Below are positions 15,400 through 23,582 of a stretch of DNA of 64,000 nucleotides, piece by piece (within the stretch, counting starts at the first letter, position 1; every line of letters starts with the position of its first letter). Made by a program: the position numbers and the translations under genes. The DNA comes from Streptomyces sp. NBC_00443 (GTDB lineage Bacteria > Actinomycetota > Actinomycetes > Streptomycetales > Streptomycetaceae): assembly GCF_036014175.1 (NCBI RefSeq), contig NZ_CP107917.1:8680001-8744000 (forward strand), written 5' to 3'. A model generated the notes under the pieces. That model was not told the origin of the DNA and made no database searches. It saw only the letters and a list, made by a program, of their open reading frames with translations.

Positions 15400-16557
15400 T
15401 CAGCCGCGTGCGGCCTCGCCCAGGAGCGCCTTGGCGATGATGACCTGCTGGATCTGGCTGGTGCCCTCGTAGATGCGGAACAGCCGGGCGTCCCGGTAGA
15501 AGCGTTCGACGGCCACCCCGCGCATATAGCCCGCGCCGCCGTGGATCTGCACCGCGCGGTCCGCGACCCGCCAGACCATCTCACTGGCGAAGTACTTCGT
15601 ACAGGACGGGCCGATCTTGGTGTCCGTGCCGGCGTCGAAATTGCGCGCGGCCTCCAGGACCGTGGCGCGGCCGGCGTAGTAGTCGGTCTGGGCGTCGGCG
15701 ATCAGGCCCTGGACGAGCTGGAAGGAGCCGATGAGCTTCCCGGACTGCCTGCGGGTGCCGGCGTACCCGACCGACTCGTCGACCAGGCGCTCGGCCATGC
15801 CGACCATCAGCGCGGAGATATGGACCCGGCCGTGCGCGATGCAGCCCATCGCCGTGGCGAAGCCGCGGTCGAGTCCTTCCTCGCCGCCGACCAGGGCGGC
15901 GGCCGGGACGCGTACGTCGTCGAAGTACACGTCCGCCGTCCAGGCGCCGAACTGGCCCATTTTGTGGTCCCGGGGAGCCACTGTCAGACCCGGGGTACCG
16001 GCCGGGACCAGGAAGGTCGAGATGCCCCGGGTGCGCGGGGCGTCCGGGTCGGTGCGGGCGAAGACCATGAACACGTCGGCGAGGGGGGCGTTGGTGATGT
16101 ACCGCTTGGCGCCGTTGATCACCCACGTGTCGCCGTCCAGGTGGGCGCGTGTCGTGAGCGTCGACGGGTCGGACCCGGCGTCCGGCTCGGTGAGCGCGAA
16201 CGACGCGAGGACCTCACCGGAGGCGATCCTCGGCAGCCACTGCGCCTTCTGTTCCTCGGTGCCGCCGACCATCAGGACATGCCCGGCGATGCCGTTGTTC
16301 GTCCCGAACATGGAACGCAGTGACGGGGTCGTGTACCCGAGCTCGAACATCAGCTGGGCTTCTTCGTACATCGACAGACCCAGTCCGCCGTACTCCTCGG
16401 GCAGCGCGAAGCCGAACAGTCCCATCTTCTTGGCCGCCTCGCGGATGTCCGCGGGCATCTCGTCCTTCTCGTCGATCTCCGCCTCCAGCGGCACGACGCG
16501 TTCCCGGACGAAGCGCCGGACCTCCGACAGCACCGCGCTGAAGTCCTCCGCGTCCAT
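15400..16557 (-). CDS. Acyl-CoA dehydrogenase, classical homotetrameric type
   Basis: A 385-residue acyl-CoA dehydrogenase of standard length. Motifs are FALTEPDAGSDPSTLTT (FAD/substrate contact), WVINGAKRYITN, RQSGKLIGSFQLVQ, VQIHGGAGYMRG and RIYEGTSQIQQ near the C terminus, whose Glu is the classical catalytic base of short/medium-chain enzymes. It is the only dehydrogenase in the window with the base in that position and should work alone as a homotetramer. It begins 8 bp after the DoxX stop in a leftward operon with a CoA transferase, a hydratase and two SDRs. Confidence 0.95.
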   Translation of the reverse strand: MDAEDFSAVLSEVRRFVRERVVPLEAEIDEKDEMPADIREAAKKMGLFGFALPEEYGGLGLSMYEEAQLMFELGYTTPSLRSMFGTNNGIAGHVLMVGGTEEQKAQWLPRIASGEVLASFALTEPDAGSDPSTLTTRAHLDGDTWVINGAKRYITNAPLADVFMVFARTDPDAPRTRGISTFLVPAGTPGLTVAPRDHKMGQFGAWTADVYFDDVRVPAAALVGGEEGLDRGFATAMGCIAHGRVHISALMVGMAERLVDESVGYAGTRRQSGKLIGSFQLVQGLIADAQTDYYAGRATVLEAARNFDAGTDTKIGPSCTKYFASEMVWRVADRAVQIHGGAGYMRGVAVERFYRDARLFRIYEGTSQIQQVIIAKALLGEAARG

Positions 16558-16565
16558 GACGCCTC

Positions 16566-17084
16566 CTAGTCCGAGTCCTTGTGCTGATCGTCTGTCCCGG
16601 CGGGCCGGCAGCAGACCGCGAGCAGGCCCGCCGCGCTCACCACGCCCAGCCCGGCGGCCAGCAGCGCGGGCCCCGGACCGGAGCGCGCGCGGCCGAGCAG
16701 CCCGTCCACCGAGTACCGGCCGTTGCCCAGCGCGGCCAGGGCCACGGCCGCACCGCCCACCACACCGACGTACTCCCAGCCGCCCTTGAACACGAAGAAG
16801 CCCTTCCCGCGGTGGTCCGTGCGGGCCGCGACGGCCATCAGACCGACGGTGGCCGCAGCGGGAAGCGGATTCGCCAGGCCCAGGGCCACGCCCACCCCGG
16901 CCGCCATCTCGGTCCCGGCGGCCATCCGGGCGTGCACCGCGGCGGGTCGCAGACCGAGTGCCTCGAACCAGCCAGTCGTTCCCTTCAGGCCGCCCGGCCC
17001 CGCGACCTTGTTCCAGCCGTGGGCGAAGAGCATCGGGCCGAGCGTCGCGCGCAGCGCCAGGGCGGCCGCGTCCTGGCCCCTCAC
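16566..17084 (-). CDS. DoxX-family membrane protein
   Basis: A 172-residue integral membrane protein of the DoxX family. Four hydrophobic segments can be seen: LALRATLGPMLFAHG, AGVGVALGLANPLPAAATVGL, YVGVVGGAAVALAAL, and LLAAGLGVVSAAGLLAVCC. The HGWNKVAGPGG loop after the first helix is typical. The GTG start at 17084 overlaps the stop of the upstream SDR by four bases (GTGA), so it is part of the operon. DoxX proteins have been linked to redox balance and sulfur oxidation, but no precise role can be inferred here. A membrane protein inside a beta-oxidation operon is unusual. Confidence 0.85.
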   Translation of the reverse strand: MRGQDAAALALRATLGPMLFAHGWNKVAGPGGLKGTTGWFEALGLRPAAVHARMAAGTEMAAGVGVALGLANPLPAAATVGLMAVAARTDHRGKGFFVFKGGWEYVGVVGGAAVALAALGNGRYSVDGLLGRARSGPGPALLAAGLGVVSAAGLLAVCCRPAGTDDQHKDSD

Positions 17085-17992
17085 TGGCCCGCCCCGGTGG
17101 CGCGGCCCGCGGGTGCGACGCCGTACAACTGCGGTACGGCCTCGATGAGTTCGCCCGGTGTGAGCGCCTCGCCGGACCGGCTGGGGTAGACCCCGCTGAC
17201 CGTCCAGCCCTCCAGCCGGTTCAACCGGTTGCCCTCGATGCGCAGCACCTGGCCGGTGAGCCAGGCTGCGCTGTCGGAGGCCAGGTAGACGACGACGCCG
17301 GAGGCGTTGGCGGGATCGCGCGGGTCGAAGTCGCCGACGGCCTGGAGGGATCCGCCGACGGACAGCCCGTCCGTCATCCGCGTGGCCGCGATCGGCGAGA
17401 TGGCGTTCGCGGTGACGCCGTACTTGCGCATCTCCAGGGCGGTGAGGACGGTGAGCCCGGCGATTCCCGCCTTCGCGGCGCCGTAGTTGGACTGGCCCTG
17501 GTTGCCGAACAGGCCCGTCCCGGACGTCGTGTTGATGACACGGCCGGCCACGCGCTCGCCCCGTTTCGACGCCTCGCGCCAGTACGCGCACGCGTGCCGG
17601 GTCAGGGCGAAGGTGCCCTTCAGATGCACCGAGATCACGGCGTCGAACTCGGCCTCGGTCATCGAGAACAGCATGCGGTCGCGCACGATGCCCGCGTTGT
17701 TGACGATGACGTCCAGTCGGCCGAACTCCGCGACGGTGTCCGCCACCATCGCCTCCGTGGCCGCCCAGTCGCTGACCGACGCATGGTTGGCGACCGCCCG
17801 CCCGCCGAGCTTGGTGATCTCCGCGACCACGTCGTCGGCGGGGGAGTCCCCGGTCCGCTCACCATGCACGCCCGCGCCGAGATCGTTCACGACCACGGTC
17901 GCGCCGGCTTCGGCCAGGGCCAGACAGTGCGCCCGGCCGAGCCCCCTGCCGCCGCCTGTCACGATGGCGACCTTGTCGTCGAGGATGCCCAC
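17081..17992 (-). CDS. SDR oxidoreductase, multifunctional-enzyme-2-like 3-hydroxyacyl-CoA dehydrogenase
   Basis: A 303-residue short-chain dehydrogenase with TGGGRGLG (about 12-19), NDLGAGVHGERTG insertion, NNAGIVRD, and the catalytic NYGAAKAG. Length and insertion match the paralogue at 9446-10357 throughout, so a 3-hydroxyacyl-CoA dehydrogenase role is most likely. It lies between a CaiB-type CoA transferase and DoxX, with a 3-bp gap before and a 4-bp overlap after. The C-terminal extension after the Rossmann core (GWTVSGVYPSRSG and beyond) is shared with the paralogue and may cover the acyl-CoA site. Confidence 0.92.
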   Translation of the reverse strand: MGILDDKVAIVTGGGRGLGRAHCLALAEAGATVVVNDLGAGVHGERTGDSPADDVVAEITKLGGRAVANHASVSDWAATEAMVADTVAEFGRLDVIVNNAGIVRDRMLFSMTEAEFDAVISVHLKGTFALTRHACAYWREASKRGERVAGRVINTTSGTGLFGNQGQSNYGAAKAGIAGLTVLTALEMRKYGVTANAISPIAATRMTDGLSVGGSLQAVGDFDPRDPANASGVVVYLASDSAAWLTGQVLRIEGNRLNRLEGWTVSGVYPSRSGEALTPGELIEAVPQLYGVAPAGRATGAGQ

Positions 17993-17995
17993 GCC

Positions 17996-19162
17996 CTACC
18001 TCCCAGTTCGGCCCAGCTCGTCAAGTACTTCGTCGGTGTGCTCGCCGAGGGTCGGCGCGCCGGTGCGCGGCTTGTGGTCCACGCCCCAGAAGCTCACCGG
18101 CGTGGCCACCGTCCGCAGCGGCGGCGCGTCGCCCATACCCGGCTGCTCGACGAACGCCCCCACGGCCTCCGCCTGCGGATCGGCGGACACCTCCGCCAGC
18201 GTCTGAACGGGCGCCCACCACACGCCCTCGGCGTCGAACCGCGCCGCCCAGTCCGCCAGCGGCCGCCGTGCGAACTCCTCGTCGAACAAGGCGATCAACT
18301 CGCGTACGTGGCCACGCCGGGCCTTGCCGCTCGCGAACCGCTCGTCCGTCTCCAGGTCCGGACGGCCGAGCGCCTTGACGACGCCGGGCCAGTGCCGGTT
18401 GCCCTCCAGGCCGACGAGCCAGAACCAGCGGTCGTCGGCGGCTCGGTAGCAGTTGTAGAGCGGTGACTCGTGCTCGCTGCGGTGGCGGGTTCGGCCGCGC
18501 TTGCCGAAGAAGTTCTGCAGGGCGAGGTCGTTGCCGTTGGCGTACGTCCCGGACCGGAGCAGCGACACGTCCACCACGCCGCCCTCGCCGGTGCGTTCGC
18601 GGCGCAGCAGGGCGGCCAGCACGCCCGCGACCAGGTTGGCGGCGGCGGTGCGGTCGCCAAGTCCGGGGCGGATACCGGGCGGTGACTCACCGGCCGGGTT
18701 CAGCATGCCGGCGATGCCGGGCCGGGCCCAGAAGGCGGAGACGTCGTACCCTGCCCGGTCCCGCTCCTCTCCCGTCCAGCCGTAGCCGGTCAACGTGCCG
18801 ACGATCAGGCGGGGATGGCGCGCTCGCAGTTCGTCCGGGGCCAGCCCGAGCCGCTCCAGCGCGCCCGGGCGGAGGTTGGTGACGAAGACGTCGGCGCCTG
18901 CCAGCAGCCGCTCCAGTACGCCCTTGCCGTCAGCCGAGCGCAGGTCGAGGACGATCCCGCGCTTGCCGCGGTTGTCCGTCTCGAACGGAGGCGCGCTGTC
19001 GATGTCCTGCCCGACGTGCTTGAGCGTGTACCGGTTGGGGTCACCGGTCGGCGCCTCCACCTTGATCACGTCCGCGCCCCAGTCGGCCAGCATGGTGGCC
19101 GCGGCCGGAGCCGCCACCCACATGCCCAGCTCGACGACGGAAACGTCTTCCAGTGGCCGCAC
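17996..19162 (-). CDS. CaiB/BaiF family (type III) CoA transferase
   Basis: A 388-residue type III CoA transferase, which moves CoA between acids through an aspartyl-CoA intermediate. It starts with the family pattern PLEDVSVVELGMWVAAP and has GADVIKVEAPTGD and NKR-like region NRGKRGIVLDL. The likely catalytic Asp is in PGLGDRTAAAN (about 178). The GTG start at 19162 is chosen because GGAGG lies 7 bases upstream; the ATG five codons earlier has no site. It probably activates a pathway acid without ATP. A second, frameshifted member is at 39806-41001. Confidence 0.92.
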   Translation of the reverse strand: MRPLEDVSVVELGMWVAAPAAATMLADWGADVIKVEAPTGDPNRYTLKHVGQDIDSAPPFETDNRGKRGIVLDLRSADGKGVLERLLAGADVFVTNLRPGALERLGLAPDELRARHPRLIVGTLTGYGWTGEERDRAGYDVSAFWARPGIAGMLNPAGESPPGIRPGLGDRTAAANLVAGVLAALLRRERTGEGGVVDVSLLRSGTYANGNDLALQNFFGKRGRTRHRSEHESPLYNCYRAADDRWFWLVGLEGNRHWPGVVKALGRPDLETDERFASGKARRGHVRELIALFDEEFARRPLADWAARFDAEGVWWAPVQTLAEVSADPQAEAVGAFVEQPGMGDAPPLRTVATPVSFWGVDHKPRTGAPTLGEHTDEVLDELGRTGR

Positions 19163-19192
19163 GGCCCACCTCCACATCTGTCGGTATGCCTG

Positions 19193-19972
19193 CTACACGC
19201 CGCGGAACTCGCCCGGGCGGCGCTCCCGGAAGGCCTTGAGCCCCTCGGCCCGGTCCTCGGTGGAGAACAGCACCGTCACGCTCTCCCGCTCGTAGGCGAT
19301 GGCCGTCTCCAGGTCCATGCCGAGCCCGAAGTCGACCAGCCGCTTGCCCGCCGCGAGCGCGAGCGGTGCCCCCGCGGTCAGGCCGGCGGCCAGCTTCTCG
19401 GCGGCGGCAAGTGCGCCGCCGGGTTCGGCCAGTTCGTTGACCAGTCCGAGTTGCCAGGCGCGCTCCGCGTCGATCGGTTCGCCGGTGAGGATCATCTGCT
19501 TGGCGATCGCCGGTGGCAGCAGGCGCGGGAGCCGCTGGGTACCGCCCGCGCCCGGCAGGACGCCCAGCTTCATCTCGGGCAGACCGAGCCGCGTACCGCG
19601 CTCCGCCACCCGCAGGTCGCAGGCGAGCGCCAGCTCCAGGCCACCGCCGAAGGCGAACCCGTGGACGGCCGCGACCGAGGGCTTCGTGAAGTCCTCCAGG
19701 AGCGCGTACGCGTCCGTCAGGCGGCCCACGAACGCCCGGAACTGCCCGGGTGCCGTGCACGCCTCGATCTCCGCGATGTCGGCGCCGGCGCAGAAGGCCC
19801 GGCCCGCGCCGGCCACCACCACGGCGCGTACGTCGTCGTTGTCGCGGACCTCGTTCAGCGCCCGCGTGAGCTGATCCACGGTCTCGGAACCCACGGCATT
19901 GAGCCGTTCCGGCCGGTCGAGCGTCAACACGGCCATTCTGTCGCGGAGTTCGACACGCAACACGGTCCTCAC
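19193..19972 (-). CDS. Enoyl-CoA hydratase with both catalytic glutamates
   Basis: A 259-residue crotonase. It has the oxyanion-hole segments AFCAGADIAE and HGFAFGGGLELAL, and both acid/base glutamates of true hydratases: one in GGGLELAL and one in LPEMKLGVLPGAGGTQRL. Hydration of 2-enoyl-CoA to 3-hydroxyacyl-CoA is therefore the likely reaction. It is the only crotonase in the window with both residues intact. The start could be GTG 19972 or GTG 19963, the latter having a better spaced GAGG. It lies 1 bp after the SDR stop and 30 bp ahead of the CoA transferase. Confidence 0.94.
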   Translation of the reverse strand: MRTVLRVELRDRMAVLTLDRPERLNAVGSETVDQLTRALNEVRDNDDVRAVVVAGAGRAFCAGADIAEIEACTAPGQFRAFVGRLTDAYALLEDFTKPSVAAVHGFAFGGGLELALACDLRVAERGTRLGLPEMKLGVLPGAGGTQRLPRLLPPAIAKQMILTGEPIDAERAWQLGLVNELAEPGGALAAAEKLAAGLTAGAPLALAAGKRLVDFGLGMDLETAIAYERESVTVLFSTEDRAEGLKAFRERRPGEFRGV

Positions 19973-19973
19973 C

Positions 19974-20723
19974 TCAGACCATCGTCAGGCCGCCGCTGAC
20001 CGAGAGCGTCTGCCCGGTCATGTAGGCGGCGTCGTCGGACGCGAGGAAGGCCACCACGCCGGCGATCTCGGCGGGCTGGGCGACGCGGCGCAGTGGGATG
20101 GCCCGCACGGTCGCGTCGTACATCCTCTGGCTGTACTCGGCGACCTGCCCGAGCAGCGCGGTCTCGGTCGGCCCCGGGCAGACGCAGTTCACGGTGATGC
20201 CGTGCCGGGCGACCTCCCTGGCCAGGGCCTTGCCGAAGGCGATGACGCCGCCCTTGGTCGCGGAGTACACGACCTCGCCGGACGAGCCGACCCGCCCGGC
20301 GTCGGAGGCGATGTGGACGATCCGGCCGCCGCCGCGCTCGATCATCGGGTCGAGCACGGCCCGCGTCATCGTGATCGTCCCGCGCAGGTTCACGGCGATG
20401 ATCCGGTCCCAGGTCTCCTCGTCGCTGTCGACGAAGCGGCCGATGACATCGACGGCCGCGTTGTTGACCAGCACGTCCACCGGGCCGAGTTCGACGCTCA
20501 CCCGCTTCACGGCCGTGCGTACGGCCGCGCCGTCGGAGATGTCCGCGCCGACTCCGGTCGCGCGCACCCCGTACCGCTCGGCAAGTCCGGCCGCGACCTT
20601 CCCGGCGGCCTCCGCGTCCACGTCACAGACGGCGACCGAGGCCCCGGCGGCGGCCAGCGCGTCTGCGATCGCCTCGCCGATGCCCCGTCCGGCACCGGTG
20701 ACCAGCGCCACCTTGTCCCGCAT
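19974..20723 (-). CDS. SDR oxidoreductase (FabG/3-hydroxyacyl dehydrogenase-like)
   Basis: A 249-residue classical short-chain dehydrogenase with TGAGRGIG at about 10-17, NNAAVDVIG, and the catalytic YSATKGG. The C terminus YMTGQTLSVSGGLTMV is the standard end of FabG-like enzymes. ATG 20723 is chosen, with GAGGGAGG upstream; a TTG ten codons earlier is also in frame but lacks support. It is the first gene of the seven-gene leftward operon, divergent from the acyl-CoA dehydrogenase at 20815. The role is probably a 3-hydroxyacyl-CoA or alcohol dehydrogenase. Confidence 0.9.
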   Translation of the reverse strand: MRDKVALVTGAGRGIGEAIADALAAAGASVAVCDVDAEAAGKVAAGLAERYGVRATGVGADISDGAAVRTAVKRVSVELGPVDVLVNNAAVDVIGRFVDSDEETWDRIIAVNLRGTITMTRAVLDPMIERGGGRIVHIASDAGRVGSSGEVVYSATKGGVIAFGKALAREVARHGITVNCVCPGPTETALLGQVAEYSQRMYDATVRAIPLRRVAQPAEIAGVVAFLASDDAAYMTGQTLSVSGGLTMV

Positions 20724-20766
20724 GCTTACGCGCCCTCCCTCGCCCGGCTCCAAAAACAGCGCTATC

Positions 20767-20790
20767 GTATAACTACTTCAGCTAAATAAG
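20767..20790. promoter_or_regulatory. AT-rich divergent promoter/operator island
   Basis: TATAACTA (20768-20775) and CTAAATAAG (20782-20790) lie in the 91-bp gap between the leftward SDR operon and the rightward acyl-CoA dehydrogenase. TATAACTA also occurs in the 30.6-kb island, and CTAAATA in the 22.0-kb one. The gap must hold promoters for both directions. No clear full palindrome is visible. Confidence 0.5.
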
Positions 20791-20814
20791 CGAGATGCAG
20801 GAGTGGAGTCGAGC

Positions 20815-21957
20815 ATGCGCCGTACGATCTTCACCGAGGAGCACGACCTGTTCAGGGAGACCGCCCGCTCCTACTACCTGCGGGAATGCGTCCCGCACAC
20901 CGAGGAGTGGGAGCGTGACGGGCAGGTCAGCCGCGCCGCGTGGGCGGCTGCGGGCAAGGCCGGACTGATCGGCTGGCAGTTCCCGGAAGAGTACGGCGGC
21001 CAGGGGATCCGGGACTTCCGCTACAACGCGATCATGGCGGAGGAGATGGCGGCCACGGGCGCGGTCGGCATAGGCCTCGGCCTGCAGAACGACGTCATCC
21101 CGCCCTATCTGATGAACCTCACCACCCCCGAGCAGAAGGCTCGTTGGCTGCCCGGTGTGATCAGCGGCGAGACGATCTGCGCGCTCGCCCTCTCGGAGCC
21201 TGCCGCCGGATCCGACCTCAAGGGCATCCGCACCACCGCCCGCAGGGAGGGCGACGAGTGGGTGATCGACGGCTCGAAGACCTTCATCACCAACGGCATC
21301 CTCGCCGAGCTGGTGATCGTCGCCTGCAAAACCGATCCTGACGCCGGGCACAAGGGCATCAGCCTGATCGTCGTCGAGCGCGGCACCGAGGGCTTCGAGC
21401 GCGGGCGCAAGCTCGACAAGGTCGGGATGAAGGCCCAGGACACCGCCGAACTCTTCTTCCACGAGGTCCGAGTTCCCGCCGGCAACCTCATCGGGCAGGA
21501 GGGGCGCGGTTTCTACCACATGATGGGCAACCTCCCGACCGAGCGGCTCGCCATCGCCGTCGCCGCGCTCGCCTCCGCCGAGCGGGCCTTCGGCTTCGCG
21601 CTCCAGTACGCCAAGGACCGCACCGCCTTCGGCCGGCCCATCGGCGGGTTCCAGGCCAACCGGTTCGCCCTCGCCGACATCAAGGCCAAGCTGGGGGTCG
21701 CCCGGGTCTATCTGGACGGCTGCATCATGGCCCTGGTCGAGGGCGAGCTGACGGCCGAGGAGGCCGCCGCGGCCAAGTACTGGACCACGGAGACGGGCTG
21801 GGAGGTCATCGACCGCTGCATGCAGCTCTTCGGCGGCTACGGCTACGTCAACGAGTACGAGATCGCCCGCATCTGGCGGGACAGCCGGGTGCAGCGGGTG
21901 TTCGGCGGCACCTCGGAGATCATGCAGGAGATCGTCGGACGGTCGCTTGGGTTCTGA
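20815..21957 (+). CDS. Acyl-CoA dehydrogenase, long-chain (LCAD-like) type
   Basis: A 380-residue acyl-CoA dehydrogenase. Motifs are ALSEPAAGSDLKGI, WVIDGSKTFITNG, RTAFGRPIGGFQANR, QLFGGYGYVNEYEI and the tail VFGGTSEIMQEIVGRSLGF. The Glu of the usual YEGTS box is Gly here, as in long-chain and isovaleryl enzymes. The base is instead expected to be the Glu of LPTERL (about residue 240). It should be a stand-alone homotetramer. ATG 20815 has GGAG six bases upstream and is preferred over GTG 20803. It follows a divergent promoter island and is separated by a second promoter from the aldehyde dehydrogenase operon. Confidence 0.93.
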   Translation: MRRTIFTEEHDLFRETARSYYLRECVPHTEEWERDGQVSRAAWAAAGKAGLIGWQFPEEYGGQGIRDFRYNAIMAEEMAATGAVGIGLGLQNDVIPPYLMNLTTPEQKARWLPGVISGETICALALSEPAAGSDLKGIRTTARREGDEWVIDGSKTFITNGILAELVIVACKTDPDAGHKGISLIVVERGTEGFERGRKLDKVGMKAQDTAELFFHEVRVPAGNLIGQEGRGFYHMMGNLPTERLAIAVAALASAERAFGFALQYAKDRTAFGRPIGGFQANRFALADIKAKLGVARVYLDGCIMALVEGELTAEEAAAAKYWTTETGWEVIDRCMQLFGGYGYVNEYEIARIWRDSRVQRVFGGTSEIMQEIVGRSLGF

Positions 21958-21976
21958 AGGACAGTGAGCGTTCAGC

Positions 21977-22011
21977 ATTGATTGGTTCGGCTAAATAGGT
22001 TATCTATTTAA
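21977..22011 (+). promoter_or_regulatory. Predicted promoter with a 19-bp inverted repeat over the -10
   Basis: TTGATT (21978-21983) and TATCTA (22001-22006) are 17 bp apart, and transcription would begin near 22013 for the aldehyde dehydrogenase at 22051. A perfect inverted repeat TAAATAG-N5-CTATTTA (21992-22010) covers the -10, as expected for a repressor site. A 35-nt block here matches 51172-51206 at 31 of 35 positions, including 18 identical in a row. Confidence 0.72.
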
Positions 22012-22050
22012 GCTGTACGGATGTGGTGGTAGCGGGCTCCAGGAGGCACC

Positions 22051-23541
22051 GTGGTCACGGTCGACGTGAAGCTGCACCAGGAACGGGCCGAGCGGGACCT
22101 GCCGCGCCCCCGGCTCGTCATCGGTGGCAAGGATCTGCACGAGACGAGCGGCGGTATGTACGAGCACATCAACCCCGCGACCGGTCTCGTCCAGGCCGAC
22201 ATCCCCCTCGCGGGGCCCGTCGAGGTGGACCGGGCTGTGGCCGCCGCCCGTCAGGCCTTCGAGGTGTGGGGCACCATGCGGCCCGCCGAACGCCGCCGCC
22301 TGCTCACCCGCTTCGCCGGACTGCTGCGCGACCACATCCCCGACTTCGCGGCGATCTGCCCCCTGGAGAACGGTGTCTGCATCGGCGGCTGGGCGGAGAA
22401 CGTCGGACCGCATGTCGCCGAGTGGACCGAGTACTACGCCGGCTGGGCGGACAAGATCGAGGGCATGGTCGCCGCGGCCTACAGCCCGCACGAGAACGTC
22501 GAGTACACCCTCGCCGAGCCGTACGGCGTCATCGGCCACATCATCACCTGGAACTCGCCCGCCCTGTCCCTGGCGATGAAGGTCCCGCCCTCGCTCGCCG
22601 CCGGCAACACGGTGGTCATCAAACCGGCCGAGTCCACGCCGTTCTCCGCCCTGCTCTTCGCCGACCTGGCCCGCGAGGCGGGCATCCCCGACGGCGTGAT
22701 CAATGTCGTCACCGGACTCGGCGAGGCCGGATCGGCCCTGGTGAGACACCCCGGCGTGGACAAGATCTCCTTCACCGGCGGGCCCGCCACCGCGCGCCGC
22801 ATCATGTCCGACGCGGCGCTGAGCCTCAAGCCCGTCCTGTTCGAGCTGGGCGGCAAGTCCGCCAACCTGCTCTTCGCCGACACCGACCTGGACACCATGG
22901 TGCCGTACTGCGCGGCCTTCGCCATGAGCAACACGGGCCAGGGCTGCGCGTTGCCCACCCGTCTGCTGGTCGAGCGCCCGATCTACGACGAGGTCGTCGC
23001 CCGCGTCACCGGGGTCGTCGCCCACCTGCCCGTGGGCGACCCGCTCGACCCGACGACGTACATCGGGCCCCTGATCAACGAGGCCGCCCGCGAGCGCGTC
23101 CAGGGCGTGATCGACAAAGCGGTCGAGGAACGAGCGGGCCGGCTCGTGTACGGAGGCGAACGCATCGAATCCGACGGCTGCTTCGTCTCCCCGGCCGTCT
23201 TCGCCGACGTCGACAACCGCAGCGACCTCGCCCAGCAGGAGATCTTCGGCCCGGTCCTCGCCCTCACCCCGTTCGACACGGAGGACGAGGCCGTCGCCCT
23301 CGCCAACGACACCGAGTACGGACTTTCCGCCTACATCCAGTCCCGCGACATCGCCCGCGTCAACCGTCTGGTGCCGCGTCTGAAGGCCGGGACGGTCTAC
23401 GTCAACCCCGGCCCCAACCCGATCACTTCGCCCTCCACGCCCTTCGGAGGCGTCGGCATCAGCGGGTTCGGACGGGAAGGCGGCAGGGCCGGACTGGAGG
23501 AGTTCATCCACGTCAAGGGCGTCGGCGTCGGCCGCGTCTGA
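22051..23541 (+). CDS. NAD(P)-dependent aldehyde dehydrogenase
   Basis: A 496-residue aldehyde dehydrogenase of normal length. It oxidises an aldehyde to an acid via a thiohemiacetal. Visible are the cofactor segments IITWNSPA and KPAESTPFSALLFADL, the SFTGGPATARRI loop, the general base FELGGKSANL, and the nucleophile in NTGQGCALPTR. The GTG start at 22051 follows AGGAGG. It is the first gene of a rightward operon with a CoA ligase next, which suggests an aldehyde > acid > acyl-CoA sequence. The preceding promoter carries a strong palindrome. Confidence 0.94.
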   Translation: MVTVDVKLHQERAERDLPRPRLVIGGKDLHETSGGMYEHINPATGLVQADIPLAGPVEVDRAVAAARQAFEVWGTMRPAERRRLLTRFAGLLRDHIPDFAAICPLENGVCIGGWAENVGPHVAEWTEYYAGWADKIEGMVAAAYSPHENVEYTLAEPYGVIGHIITWNSPALSLAMKVPPSLAAGNTVVIKPAESTPFSALLFADLAREAGIPDGVINVVTGLGEAGSALVRHPGVDKISFTGGPATARRIMSDAALSLKPVLFELGGKSANLLFADTDLDTMVPYCAAFAMSNTGQGCALPTRLLVERPIYDEVVARVTGVVAHLPVGDPLDPTTYIGPLINEAARERVQGVIDKAVEERAGRLVYGGERIESDGCFVSPAVFADVDNRSDLAQQEIFGPVLALTPFDTEDEAVALANDTEYGLSAYIQSRDIARVNRLVPRLKAGTVYVNPGPNPITSPSTPFGGVGISGFGREGGRAGLEEFIHVKGVGVGRV

Positions 23542-23582
23542 CGGCGCCTCACCTTCTGAACGAAGCCTCTGGAGCCACCATC

